64,000 bases of DNA from Pirellulaceae bacterium (GCA_026004795.1 BPJV01000012.1:62001-126000); one strand, 5' to 3'. Numbered from the stretch's first letter, positions 35,122 to 45,459 are shown. The notes: generated by a model not told the origin, from the sequence alone. Program-made: numbers and translations.

Positions 35122-35625
35122 GCCCTGAATGACTGTTCGTTTGGCGGCCTGCTTTGGGATGGAATGTTTATCCGGCTGTCGCAATGGGTGCGCGGTCTTG
35201 CGTTGAAACATTGTTCGGCGGTTCACGCCAATTTGCTTCGGTTGCGTGTTAGCGTACTGCAATGATTCACGATCGCGGTTGGAACGTGAATGCGTGATTC
35301 AGGCCGAACCGTTTTCGCCAATCCCGGTTCGCGCTTCGGAACGACTTGCCGCAGCAATGGGCTGACCGGCTGAATCATCAATCCCTGCCGATGTGAACAT
35401 TCGCCGATGATGTCGGACTCTGCGCCGTTGCGTGTCTGCGTGAAATGTTCTTGCTCGAAATTCCCTGGACTGACGCCAGGCGGTAGAATAGGAGGATACC
35501 GTCGATGGGGATGGCGACCATACCACCACCGCAATCGGTCGACGAACAAATCGGTGCACCCAAGCGGCGATTGGGCGCGTTTTTGAAATGGACAATCACT
35601 CATCGCCGCTGGGTGACCTTGGTCG
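35116..35625 (+). other. cassette 2, no convincing gene
   Basis: This 510-bp cassette lies between two complete attC sites. Its left end TTCGTC matches its own attC (left core GACGAAC), so it is a true cassette. The only plus-strand frame in it codes for 33 residues (starting MFIRLSQWVRGLAL) without a ribosome binding site. Inverted repeats near 35293 and 35365 (TGATTCAGGCCG against its complement) suggest a structured RNA, but nothing identifies it. Confidence 0.6.
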
Positions 35626-35631
35626 TTATCC
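35541..35631 (+). repeat. attC recombination site 2
   Basis: Left arm AACAAATCGGTGCACCCAAG and right arm GGGTGACCTTGGTCGTT pair, leaving a G and an A unpaired in the left arm at the same places as in attC1. Core sites are GACGAAC (35541) and GTTATCC (35625). Size 91 bp. Confidence 0.88.
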
Positions 35632-35655
35632 CGCTCAGGCTTAGAGGCACGGCTT

Positions 35656-36288
35656 ATGCCCGGACGGCATCAAATCACTATTCGCGAGTTGATGGGCATT
35701 ACGTTGATTACAGCCTGTCTGTGCGCTGCATTCGCAGTTTCGCCGAACATCGGATGGCTGTTTCTTGGCGGTGCAGTAATGGCGGGAGTAGCATTCGTAC
35801 TCCGGCAACCACAAGTTTTGTTTTTTCTTCCGCTTGTGGTTTGTGCCAACTGGATGCTGTTACTCAAATGTTCCGCCGCATGGACGACTCCATCGTCTGC
35901 AATAATGTATGGAGGTGGTGTGGTGGTTGCCGCAATAGCGATCGCGACCTTTACCATAGGTCGCACGACAAACAGATTTCGAAACCAAACTGCCCGCACG
36001 GGCGTAATCTTCGTCGCCATTCGCAATGGCATTGTTGCTGGCATCATCGTTGGCCTGCAATTTGGATTCCCCGTTCTCATCGCCGGATTGACGACGTGGC
36101 TTACGCCGTTTCCAATACCGCTTAACTCCCTCCTCACGATGGCAGTCTTTTTCCCTTTGATGTCATGCTCAATGCTTGGAGTCGCTCTTGGTGCCGTTCT
36201 TGGCTTAGTTTGTGATACCATCGTTGCCGCTGACTTCCGAGATCGTTCGGCGTCATGCACAACGTCGGAACTTGGAAACGCGGGATAA
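35656..36288 (+). CDS. cassette 3: planctomycete-type membrane protein
   Basis: A 210-residue cassette product with about six membrane helices. The N-terminus, ITIRELMGITLITACLCAAF, matches the short leader (FSIRELL-type) that precedes the first helix in many planctomycete membrane proteins, so this gene probably came from a relative. Further helices: GWLFLGGAVMAGVAFVLRQP, VLFFLPLVVCANWMLLLKC, GGGVVVAAIAIATFTIG, VAGIIVGLQFGFPVLIAG. Its TAA stop is the first half of attC3's core. Function unknown. Confidence 0.7.
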   Translation: MPGRHQITIRELMGITLITACLCAAFAVSPNIGWLFLGGAVMAGVAFVLRQPQVLFFLPLVVCANWMLLLKCSAAWTTPSSAIMYGGGVVVAAIAIATFTIGRTTNRFRNQTARTGVIFVAIRNGIVAGIIVGLQFGFPVLIAGLTTWLTPFPIPLNSLLTMAVFFPLMSCSMLGVALGAVLGLVCDTIVAADFRDRSASCTTSELGNAG

Positions 36289-36368
36289 CCAGGCGATGAA
36301 CCGGAGCGATAAAACGTGTTTTGACAATGGATAGTCAACTCATCGCCCGGTGATCGCGGTCGTTGAAC
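36283..36368 (+). repeat. attC recombination site 3
   Basis: Left arm AACCAGGCGATGAACCGGAG and right arm CCGGTGATCGCGGTCGTT fold with the same two unpaired bases. Core sites GGATAAC (36283; complement of cassette 3's start GTTATCC) and GTTGAAC (36362), which fits the GTTRRRY consensus. Size 86 bp. Confidence 0.88.
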
Positions 36369-36414
36369 TAAGCCGCTTCGCGGAAGTCATTTTCTTCGAC
36401 CACTCATTCGGGTC

Positions 36415-36504
36415 GTCCGCGCTGTAGGGAATGTCCGCGCTGGAACAATCGTCCGCGCGATGAGGGTCGTCCGCGCGATGAGAGTCGTCCGCGCTGTAAT
36501 GTCT
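36415..36504 (+). repeat. five 18-bp tandem repeats (iterons)
   Basis: GTCCGCGC starts exactly at 36415, 36433, 36451, 36469 and 36487. The units begin GTCCGCGCTG or GTCCGCGCGA and differ in the last ten bases. They lie between the left end of the element and the recombinase gene and may bind the recombinase or transposase. Confidence 0.85.
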
Positions 36505-36663
36505 CTCTGAGGATGATATCTGGCATTCTTGCCCCGCCCGTCAAGTTTCTACTTGCGCGATGCCTTGTTCTGAAGCATGCTTCCGGTAGTCAGGCCGAAT
36601 GGCCAATTGCCGATCCAGCAACTCTACCAAGCGAGGCAGCCTTGACGCCCTTTAAGAAACGAA

Positions 36664-37568
36664 TGAATGGTTATATCAAGCGGATGGCCGAGGACATGCA
36701 ACTACGGAACTTCTCGCCCAGTACCATCGACTCCTACACCTACCACGTCGACAAGTTCTGCCAGCACTTCGGCAAGACCGCAGACCGGCTGGGCCCCGAA
36801 GAGATCCGGTTGTATCAGTTGCACCTGGTCAATGAGAAGAAAGTTTCCTGGAGCAGCTTCAACCAAGCCGTTTGTGGCCTAAGGTTTCTGTACACCGTGA
36901 CGCTCGGCAAGGACTGGGCCATCAAACACATTCCATTCGGCAAACGACCCAAAAAACTGCCGACTGTGCTCTCCAACGAAGAAGCTTGCCGGTTATTCGA
37001 ATGCCTTCACAACCCCAAACACCATGCCGTCCTGCTGACTTGCTATGCAGCCGGCCTGAGACTCAGCGAGGCGACGCACCTGAGGGTGGCCGACATCGAC
37101 GGCGACCGTTCGCAACTGACGATCCGCCACGGCAAGGGGCGCAAGGCCCGAGTTGTCCCAGCATCCCCGCGACTGCTCGAGGCACTGCGAACGTATTGGA
37201 AGATCGACCGGCCGCGGGACTTTCTGTTTCCCGGCAAGACGCCCGACAGCCCGCTCTCTTCGGCGACGGTCCAGAAAGCATGCAAGCTGGCGGTGGCCAA
37301 GGCGGCAATCACCAAGCCGGCCGTCACCCCACACACGTTGCGGCACAGTTGGGCCACCGGAATGCTCGAAGCGGGCGTGGACTTGCTGACCATCAGCAAA
37401 CTGATGGGACATTCCAGCTTCGTCACCACGATGGTCTACCTGCACGTCCGGCGTCAGCATCTGGACCGGTCGCCCAGCCCGATCGACTGGTTGCCGGTGA
37501 GGCAATGTCCGCGATGGGCCGAGCCACGACAGGACGATCCGCCGACCAAGAGCAACGGCCGCGGGTGA
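36664..37568 (+). CDS. tyrosine recombinase of the IS91-like element
   Basis: A XerD-like phage integrase of about 301 residues. The N-terminal SAM-like domain (YIKRMAEDMQLRNFSPSTID) is followed by the catalytic domain: Arg in CYAAGLRLSEATHLRVADID, Lys in HGKGRKARVVP, His-x-x-Arg in PHTLRHSWATGMLEAG, His in LMGHSSFVTT, Tyr in MVYLHV. The upstream frame (from 36513) lacks family content, so the Met at 36664 is used. It overlaps the transposase start by 64 bp. It is clearly different from the integron integrase (no extra patch), so it belongs to the IS91-like element. Confidence 0.88.
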
Positions 37569-38839
37569 TCGATTTATTGCGGCAGTTCACTCCGCGGTTC
37601 ATGATGCGGAATCGTACGCATCCCCAAGTCAAGAGCGTCCTGTCGAAGATTCTGCTCTGCCGCACGGCGGTCCTGAAAGGACACGTCTATGAGTGCAACC
37701 GTTGTCGGTCGCGGATCAACGTGTACAACTCGTGCACCGACCGGCACTGTCCGCAGTGTGGGGGAGCCAGGCGGGCGGACTGGATGGACAAGAGCGCCGA
37801 AGTCCTGCTGCCCGGCGTGCCGTACTTTCAAGTCGTCTTCACGCTGCCCGACAAACTTTCGTCGTTGATTCTCGGAAATCGGAGCGAGCTTTACAGCTTG
37901 TTGTTTCAAAGTGCTTGGCGGGCTCTCGATAGTGAACTTCGCCGCACGGGCAAGTTCCACCCGGCGGCACTGATGATTCTCCACACATGAAACCAACAGT
38001 TGGAACACCATCCGCATATTCACGCGGTGGTTCCCGGAGCCGGACCGTCGCTCGACGAGGACCGGTGGGTCGTGGCGAAACATCCAAGGCACCGCCGTCG
38101 CAAGAAGCCGTACCTGACCGATCATGTCGAACTTGGCCGGGCCTTTCGCAAGTGCTTCGTTCGCGGTCTGAGACGACTGCTTCGCAAGGGAACGCTCAAG
38201 CTCGGCGGAAGCGTGGAGTTTCTGAACGGTCCAGCTCAACGCGACGCCTGGCTCAACGAGCTCGAAGCGACTGACTGGAACGTGTTCATCGAAGGCCCTC
38301 CCAGCGGCCACAGCGACCCGGCGAATGTCATCAAGTACTTGGCCCGTTACCTGACCGGCGGTCCGATCGCCGACAGCCGCATCATTCGTGCCAACCAGGA
38401 CGAAGTCTGGTTCTGGGCCCGGCCCAAACGAGCTTCGGGCAAAAAGCGACGCGGCATGCACAAGCCGCGGCCATTCCGCCTCGCCGCGGATCAGTTTATG
38501 ACGCGATGGACAACTCACATCTTACCCAAAGGCTTTACCAGGTCCCGTTCCTATGGTGGCTACCATTCCCGCAAGCGAAAAAGTTATCTCAATCGATGTC
38601 GTGAACTGCAGTGCCCGAAGCCAGCCGAAGAACCCGTCGACGAGATGACAAATCCAGTCATTGCCAGTTCACAACCCGAACTCCGTTGTCCGCGTTGTGA
38701 GGGCGAGCTTGCCTGCATTCAAAGCAGCAAGCGCCCCAGTTGGCGGCAAATCTTCGACCGCGACATCTACCAGGTCGCGGGCTTATACAGTCCGATGTTC
38801 CACGTGCTCTCTCGCGCCCCACCTCGGAGACCGCGTTGA
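37505..38839 (+). pseudogene. IS91-family transposase with an in-frame stop
   Basis: The HUH-type transposase with a Cys-rich zinc-binding N-terminus (CNRCRSRINVYNSCTDRHCP, then QCGGARRADW) and the DNA-nicking part: HHPHIHAVVPGAG with the two metal histidines, and VIKYLARYLTGGPIADSRI near the tyrosines. At 37988-37990 the reading frame has TGA where homologues have a Trp codon (ILHT-stop-NQQLEHHPH). One base change (TGG to TGA) explains it, and the frame is otherwise open for 445 codons from 37505 to 38839. So the element is young and only just inactivated, if at all. Confidence 0.85.
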
Positions 38840-39143
38840 CCATGAAACTTTTCGCCACCGGGCCGCCTTCCATTCAACTCGTCTCCGGGCGAGCCCGCCG
38901 CCGATGCGCTTGGGCCGCCCATACTGCCTTTCTGTTCGGACAACATCATCCATCCGCTGAAGCTGTGGCACTTTCCTTGGGCGCGAAATTGTTTGACCGG
39001 CAGTGACGATTTGCTACGATGTTAGGCAAAGGAGGCCGCCGTTGCAGTGCAATCCGCATACCGCGACAGCGGCAAGTTCAACGCCAAATCTATCCATCGA
39101 CATCCTGTCACTGGATAGATTCCAATACGTTAGCGTTTCAAGC
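38840..39143. other. end of IS91-like element and cassette leader
   Basis: No gene is supported. A GTTAGGC at 39021 fits the cassette core consensus GTTRRRY and may be the start of the next cassette, but no matching left core (GCCTAAC) was found. Confidence 0.4.
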
Positions 39144-39632
39144 ATGTCTAAACGTACGCGGAGATTGATGGCAGAACGCTTACCCACGAAGGACGACTTT
39201 GTTCCGCACCCGCCGGATCTCGACGAAGTATGCGCTTGGGAACATTTTGGCGGTTTGACGCTCGAAGAAGCAAAAGCGAGGTTTGCCGAGAACGCACTTT
39301 GCTACCAAGAAGACTTCATGTTCATGGGGACAAATGCGTTTCTCTTCTATTTCCCCGTATTGGATCACTATCTGCGCAGTGCTCCCGACAAAGAAAACGA
39401 TGATGACTACGAATCGTGGATCATCTCGCAATGTATTCGAGCACAATTTGAGCCTGAAACGATCGATCGACTACAGCGGTTGATTCCTGCGATCGTTGAT
39501 TTGGCTAAATTCATCCACGACAATATTAGCCGATTTGGCTGCGACGAATCAGAACAACGACGCGTTGCAACATCCTGGTCGGATCTCGTATCTCACATTG
39601 ATTCACTGAAGACTACCGGGCGAACCATGTGA
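39144..39632 (+). CDS. cassette protein of unknown function
   Basis: A 162-residue soluble protein; ATG at 39144 (MSKRTRRLMAERLPTKDDFV). It is helical and acidic, with PPDLDEVCAWEHFGGLTLEE, FMFMGTNAFLFYFPVLDHYL and SWIISQCIRAQFEPETIDRL, and no signal peptide. This architecture, ending with a small C-terminal helix, resembles small bacterial hypothetical proteins often seen in toxin-antitoxin and cassette settings, though no family is recognised. Its last four codons read into attC4. The upstream frame extension (39003) is not used because it lacks a ribosome binding site. Confidence 0.65.
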   Translation: MSKRTRRLMAERLPTKDDFVPHPPDLDEVCAWEHFGGLTLEEAKARFAENALCYQEDFMFMGTNAFLFYFPVLDHYLRSAPDKENDDDYESWIISQCIRAQFEPETIDRLQRLIPAIVDLAKFIHDNISRFGCDESEQRRVATSWSDLVSHIDSLKTTGRTM

Positions 39633-39708
39633 TGAACGGGAGTTGCGGGCGTCGTCTTTCCTGAGTTCAAGTCGTTTGGCCGCAACCCCGTTATCACTAT
39701 CGTTACCC
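39619..39708 (+). repeat. attC recombination site 4
   Basis: Left arm AACCATGTGATGAACGGGAG and right arm CCCCGTTATCACTATCGTT pair closely, again with an unpaired G and A in the left arm. Core sites GGCGAAC (39619) and GTTACCC (39702). Size 90 bp. Confidence 0.88.
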
Positions 39709-39716
39709 TTTGAAGA

Positions 39717-40265
39717 ATGAAAACGTTTCTCGCCTTAATCGTCGCCGTAGTCGCAGCCTCCACCGTCAACGCAACTGAGCAGGCCCTAGATCGGCTCGTG
39801 CTGAGCGGGCACGAATACGGCATTGAGCAACAGCCAATGCTTGGGCTATGGCACAGTGAAGATTGGAAATCGGAAGGCGATCAGCCCATGCCTGAATTTG
39901 AAGTTACCTCTTCCGCCAACTGGCGCGGCTATGTCGCGACCTTCTCGATATCAGATGACAAGCTGATTCTCCTCGATATCGAGGCTCAAATCGATGGAAA
40001 ACCGGCAACAGGTCGTGACCTGCTCAAGAAACGACTTCCTGTTGTGGCGAGGTGGTACACCGGCTCCATATTCGTGCCCGTAGGCGAATTTGATTACGAC
40101 GCTCAAGCTTCCCAGTACGTAATCGAGTTCATCGTCGACAAGGGATCGGTAACGGACACACGATACCACCAATCAATTAAGATTCCTGTAACGTGGAACG
40201 GAAAACCGAGATCGCCAAAGTCCGATAAAAAGGGTAAATCGGGTAAGGGCCATCCTTGCGGATGA
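39717..40265 (+). CDS. cassette protein, exported, 3' end replaced by intron
   Basis: Starts 9 bp after attC4. The N-terminus is a clean signal peptide (MKTFLALIVAVVAASTVNAT), so the roughly 180-residue product is exported. The mature part is beta-rich (LGLWHSEDWKSEGDQPMPEF, YVATFSISDDKLILLDIEAQ) and recalls a sandwich domain, but no family is recognised. The gene originally ended in its attC; its last nine codons (SGKGHPCG region, from 40238) are now group II intron sequence read backwards. Effect on the protein is probably small because only a lysine-rich tail is altered. Confidence 0.65.
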   Translation: MKTFLALIVAVVAASTVNATEQALDRLVLSGHEYGIEQQPMLGLWHSEDWKSEGDQPMPEFEVTSSANWRGYVATFSISDDKLILLDIEAQIDGKPATGRDLLKKRLPVVARWYTGSIFVPVGEFDYDAQASQYVIEFIVDKGSVTDTRYHQSIKIPVTWNGKPRSPKSDKKGKSGKGHPCG

Positions 40266-40273
40266 CCCTCCCC

Positions 40274-40308
40274 ACACCACCTGACATGCGGGTCCGCATC
40301 AGGCGGTT
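40274..40308 (-). ncRNA. group II intron domain V
   Basis: On the minus strand ACCGCCTGA, then TGCGGACCCGCA, then TCAGGTGGTGT form the two stacked stems with a 4-base loop of the catalytic domain V. Domain VI follows (AGGGTCATCC - GCAA - GGATGGCCCT, 40244-40268) and the intron ends within ten bases of it. The reverse transcriptase stop codon lies inside the first strand of this domain. Confidence 0.85.
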
Positions 40309-41570
40309 CCACGAAGTGGAGCAAGCTGTGCCCATAAAGTCTTCATGCTGATCAGTCCTTGTTCGGCAAGCCAGGCATTGGTCAGCCCGACGCCGCTGGC
40401 GATTGTCCTTGACATGTGCCAGTAGCTTTGTCGGCTGCGAGCGTGGCGGATGGCCTGACGTCGGGGGACGCCGAGTCGGATGAGCATCTCACGTCGACGT
40501 TTGGGTCGACGCCACTGCTTCCAGTAGCACATCCGGATTCGACGACGCATCCACTGGTCGAGTCGATCGAACAGTTTCAACTGCGACGCCAGGCCGAAAT
40601 ATCCCATCCAGCCGCGAACATACGATCGCAGTTCGCTCAGGCGACGATCCATCGAGATGCCCCGGCTGCGGCCGGTGATCTGGCGGATACGTTGCTTGAA
40701 CTTGCGGAGGGATTTCGCCGCTACGTTGATCGTCGCCCGTGACTTCACGAACGCAAAGCCGAGAAACTCGAACTCCTTGCTCGTCACCACGCGGCTCTTC
40801 TCCTGGTTCACCACCAGTCGAAGTGTCTCGGTCAGGTAGCGGGACACCGACGCCATGATCCGCTCGGCAGCACGCTGCGATTTCGCAAAGATCGCGAAAT
40901 CATCGGCATACCTCACGAAGGGCAAACCGCGGCGCTCCAGCTCCTTGTCCAGATCGTCAAGCAATATGTTGCTTAACAACGGACTGAGCGGACCGCCCTG
41001 CGGTGTGCCGACGTCGGTGGGTTGCAGAACTCCTTCGACCATCACGCCCGCTCGCAGGTAGCGACCGATCAAGCGCAGCAGCCGTTTGTCGTCGACTCGA
41101 CGAGCCACCCGCGCCATCAGGACGTCGTGTTGGACTCGGTCGAAAAACTTCGACAAATCAATGTCCGCTGCGAATCGGTGTCCGCATCGGATGATGCGTT
41201 GCACCTGCCTGGCTGCTCCGTGAGCAGAACGTTTGGGTCGAAAACCGAAGCTCGACTGGCTGAAGTGCGGGTCGAAGATCGGCGTCAGGACCTGGACGAT
41301 GGCTTGTTGGATCAAGCGTTCGAGTACGTTTGGGATACCGAGCAAACGCTGACCGCCATCGGGTTTGTCGATGGTCTTGCGTCGTACCGGCCCAGGCTGG
41401 TACGTGCCATCGAGAAGCTGTTGCCTGATCGTGGGCCAGCGAGGTCGGAGCCATGCAGGGAATTCCGCAATGGTGATCCCGTCCGGGCCAGGGGCCCCGC
41501 GGTTCGCCTTCACGTTCTTCCAGGCTCGTTCCATGTTGGCTTGGTCGACAACGGCCTCCATCAAAGACAT
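40299..41570 (-). CDS. ltrA: group II intron reverse transcriptase/maturase
   Basis: Copies the spliced intron into DNA and helps it splice. About 423 residues from the Met at 41570 (MSLMEAVVDQANMERAWKNV). RT motifs: GAPGPDGITIAEFPAWL, KPDGGQRLLGIPNVLERLIQ, SQSSFGFRPKRSAHGA, ADIDLSKFFDRVQHDVLMAR, TPQGGPLSPLLSNILLDDLD, the catalytic FVRYADDFAIF, and VNQEKSRVV. The maturase X domain is SELRSYVRGWMGYFGLASQL. There is no HNH endonuclease domain after it, which is typical of class C. The frame extends upstream to 41822 into the IS3 element; that part is not used. Confidence 0.93.
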   Translation of the reverse strand: MSLMEAVVDQANMERAWKNVKANRGAPGPDGITIAEFPAWLRPRWPTIRQQLLDGTYQPGPVRRKTIDKPDGGQRLLGIPNVLERLIQQAIVQVLTPIFDPHFSQSSFGFRPKRSAHGAARQVQRIIRCGHRFAADIDLSKFFDRVQHDVLMARVARRVDDKRLLRLIGRYLRAGVMVEGVLQPTDVGTPQGGPLSPLLSNILLDDLDKELERRGLPFVRYADDFAIFAKSQRAAERIMASVSRYLTETLRLVVNQEKSRVVTSKEFEFLGFAFVKSRATINVAAKSLRKFKQRIRQITGRSRGISMDRRLSELRSYVRGWMGYFGLASQLKLFDRLDQWMRRRIRMCYWKQWRRPKRRREMLIRLGVPRRQAIRHARSRQSYWHMSRTIASGVGLTNAWLAEQGLISMKTLWAQLAPLRGTA

Positions 41571-41724
41571 CGGAAATAAGCTCAAGGCTGGCTGCTCAGC
41601 CCGCGCCGCGGCGGTCGATCCCGGTCGGGACAATGCCCCAGTGGTCTCCGGACCGTCGCCGCCTGAACGATTCAGGCCGACTTGCCCGGAGGTGGTCCTG
41701 GGATGCCCCGTTTTTTTGTACCAG

Positions 41725-43068
41725 GAGTTATGAGAGTCTCGGTTAAGTAACGGGTAATGGTTCCTCTTCTCGGCTGTGCCGCGGCTGGAGCGGAGACGTA
41801 GCCGGAGCGGAAGCCGCGGCACAGCCGGCCGCGAACTCCGAGGGGGGTCCGGTAGCCCAAGCTGCTGTGCGGCCGCTCGTAGTTGTGCTCATGCTGCCGA
41901 CGCTGGGCAAACCAACGGGCCTCGGCCAGGCTCGTGAATTCCTCGATGTTGAACGACGTGTCGCGCAGACGGCTGAAAAACGATTCGGCGAAGCTGGTCT
42001 CCCACGGTGAGCCCGGTTCGATATACAGCATCTCCAAACCCGCTCGCTCGCTGTGGCGACGAATCGCGCGAGCAATGAACTCCGGGCCGTTGTCGCTGCG
42101 GATGTGACGCGGAACGCCGCGCGTCAAAAACAAATTCGTCAGCACGTCCAATACCCGATCGGCCGTGATGCTGCGATCGACTTTTAACGCCAGGCACTCG
42201 CGCGTGTACTCGTCGGTGATCGCCAACCACTTCAGCGGACGACCGTTGGCCGTACGGTCCTGGATGAAGTCCCATGCCCAGACGTCATCTTTATGCTCGG
42301 CACGCCGACGCACGCTGGCTGTTGCCACTATGCCCCAAACGCCGCTTTTTCCGCGTCTTTTGCGGTACTTTCAGGCCTTCCCGTCGCCACAGGCGATTGC
42401 CCCTTCTTGAAGCTTACTGACCAACCTTCCTGACGCAATTTCGCGATGATCATGCGATGACCATAACGCGGATACTGCCGCACCAGTTCGTGTATGCGGG
42501 ACACCAGTTTCTTCTCCTCAAGGGAATCTTCTTTCGCCTGGTAGCGCTGAGTGCTCCGAGCTTGACCCAGCACCCGATACGCCCGACGCTGCGAAATGTT
42601 CACTCGCTGTTGCACATGAGCGACCGCCTGACGACGCCGCGCCGGGCTTTTTCAGTTGTCGTGCCACCGATCAAACGCAGGACATGACATTGTCGGCTGG
42701 AGTACCGGAGAGCTATGGCAGCACGAAAAAGTTTCCCTCCCAGGCTTCCTTCAAGATCAGCTTGTCCAGTTCCGCTTCGGCCAGCAGTCGCTGCAACCGC
42801 TTGTTCTCCTCCTCAAGCTCCTTCAGTCGCTTGGCCTCCACGGCTTTCATCCCGCCGCGACCAACGCTGCGCGTCGGTGCCCGTTCCGCCAACGATGAAA
42901 CGTCGCCTCGCTGATCTCCAACGCTTGGCATATCTGGCCGATCGTCTGGCCAGACGACAACATCGCATCCGCCTCACGAAGCTTCCTGATGATCTGTTCC
43001 GGACTGTGCCGCTTTCTGCTCATGAGAGTCCTCCTGATCGAATTCATGCTGTTAGACTCTCATAACTC
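41725..43068 (-). mobile_element. IS3-family insertion sequence
   Basis: About 1344 bp bounded by 15-bp inverted repeats: GAGTTATGAGAGTCT on the left (41725-41739) and its complement on the right (43054-43068). No matching target-site duplication is seen (cag on the left, atg on the right), which points to a deletion or rearrangement at one end. It cuts the 5' part of the group II intron. Inside are the remains of the two transposase frames. Confidence 0.85.
41740..43023 (-). pseudogene. IS3 transposase orfA/orfB, frameshifted
   Basis: The orfA start at 43023 reads MSRKRHSPEQIIRKLREADA and LEISEATFHRWRN, then the frame is lost; another frame carries the coiled coil VEAKRLKELEEENKRLQRLL. orfB begins around 42615 with ISQRRAYRVLGQARSTQRY and LVRQYPRYGHRMIIAKLR, then shifts near 42380, and continues in a third frame with the DDE core: WAWDFIQDRTANGRPLKWL, IRSDNGPEFIARAIRR and ETSFAESFFSRLRDTSFN. 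At least two indels beyond the normal programmed shift make it inactive. The same orfA shift region is seen in the relic at 4.4 kb, so the defect may be shared by both copies. Confidence 0.85.
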
Positions 43069-43479
43069 ATGGGACTGGTTTTGGGAAGCACTCCACCTAC
43101 AAAAGATACCAAGACCTAAACCGCGTGCCACTCGTCTCCAGCCTCCGTCCTCCCCCTGCTTCCTCTGGCCCGCGACATCCAGGAACAGATTCGCTTCCCC
43201 CATCCCCCGCGGCCGCCCCACCATCACCGAACCCCAACTCCGCCCCTCACCACCCAACCCAACTGACAAACACAACGCCAAATGTGGCAACACCTTCACG
43301 CGACCAACTGAAGACCCACAAAAATTCTCGTCGCCCCGGAACGACCACCAGCCAAGCCACCCGACGGCCGTACACGCTCAAATGCCTACGTGATATCATG
43401 TGCTGTTTCGAGAAAATTCGCAGGTATTTTCATCCTGTGCGGCAGAGGTATCCCAATTTCCCGTGGAGAGTCGAGGCAG
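43069..43479 (+). other. C-rich leader of the restriction operon
   Basis: No gene is supported. From about 43110 to 43300 the plus strand is strongly biased towards C and A with almost no G (runs such as CCCCCATCCCCCGCGG). It lies between the IS3 end and hsdM and must contain the promoter of the operon, but no box is clear. Confidence 0.5.

Positions 43480-45459
<1,980 letters not shown>

Larger units (their letters stand above)
36369..39000 (+). mobile_element. IS91-like element in the cassette array
   Basis: A tyrosine recombinase gene followed by an IS91-type (HUH, rolling-circle) transposase gene, bounded on the left by GAAC (36365-36368). IS91 elements insert next to GAAC or CAAG without making target repeats, which agrees with this junction. 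The right edge is not sharp; the last transposase codon is at 38839 and the next cassette gene starts at 39144. Region 38840-39143 holds no gene and probably contains the replication end of the element. Such two-gene elements are known to carry neighbouring DNA. Confidence 0.7.
40238..41724 (-). mobile_element. group II intron (class C, attC-targeting), 5' truncated
   Basis: The minus strand carries an intron-encoded reverse transcriptase followed by domain V and domain VI and a 3' end CCCGAT. The 3' exon begins TTACCC, which on the plus strand is GGGTAA (40232-40237): the left core of the fifth attC, since its cassette starts GTTACCC. So the intron sits exactly at the core site, on the bottom strand, after the attC hairpin, opposite to the cassettes. 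This is how class C attC introns insert. The 5' end is missing; the IS3 element begins at 41725, where domains I-III should continue. Confidence 0.85.

Noticed and set aside
35002-35265. 87-codon frame through attC1
   Set aside because: Its PNNAMNRSRGRRRF stretch is simply translated attC sequence.
35223-35603. minus-strand gene in cassette 2
   Set aside because: It runs into attC2, has no ribosome binding site and an uncommon orientation for a cassette gene.
36415-36504. 18-bp repeats as a CRISPR array
   Set aside because: Repeats are contiguous without spacers of constant length and lack cas genes.
36513-36663. Upstream extension of the tyrosine recombinase
   Set aside because: No family similarity; the domain starts at the Met at 36664.
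37988-37990. TGA as a selenocysteine codon in the transposase
   Set aside because: Homologous position is Trp, and no reason for selenium chemistry exists; a nonsense change is simpler.
39021-39027. GTTAGGC as right half of a further attC
   Set aside because: It fits the core consensus but no left arm or matching left core was found nearby.
42328-42615. IS3 orfB as an intact gene
   Set aside because: The reading frame ends before the DDE core, which lies in another frame.
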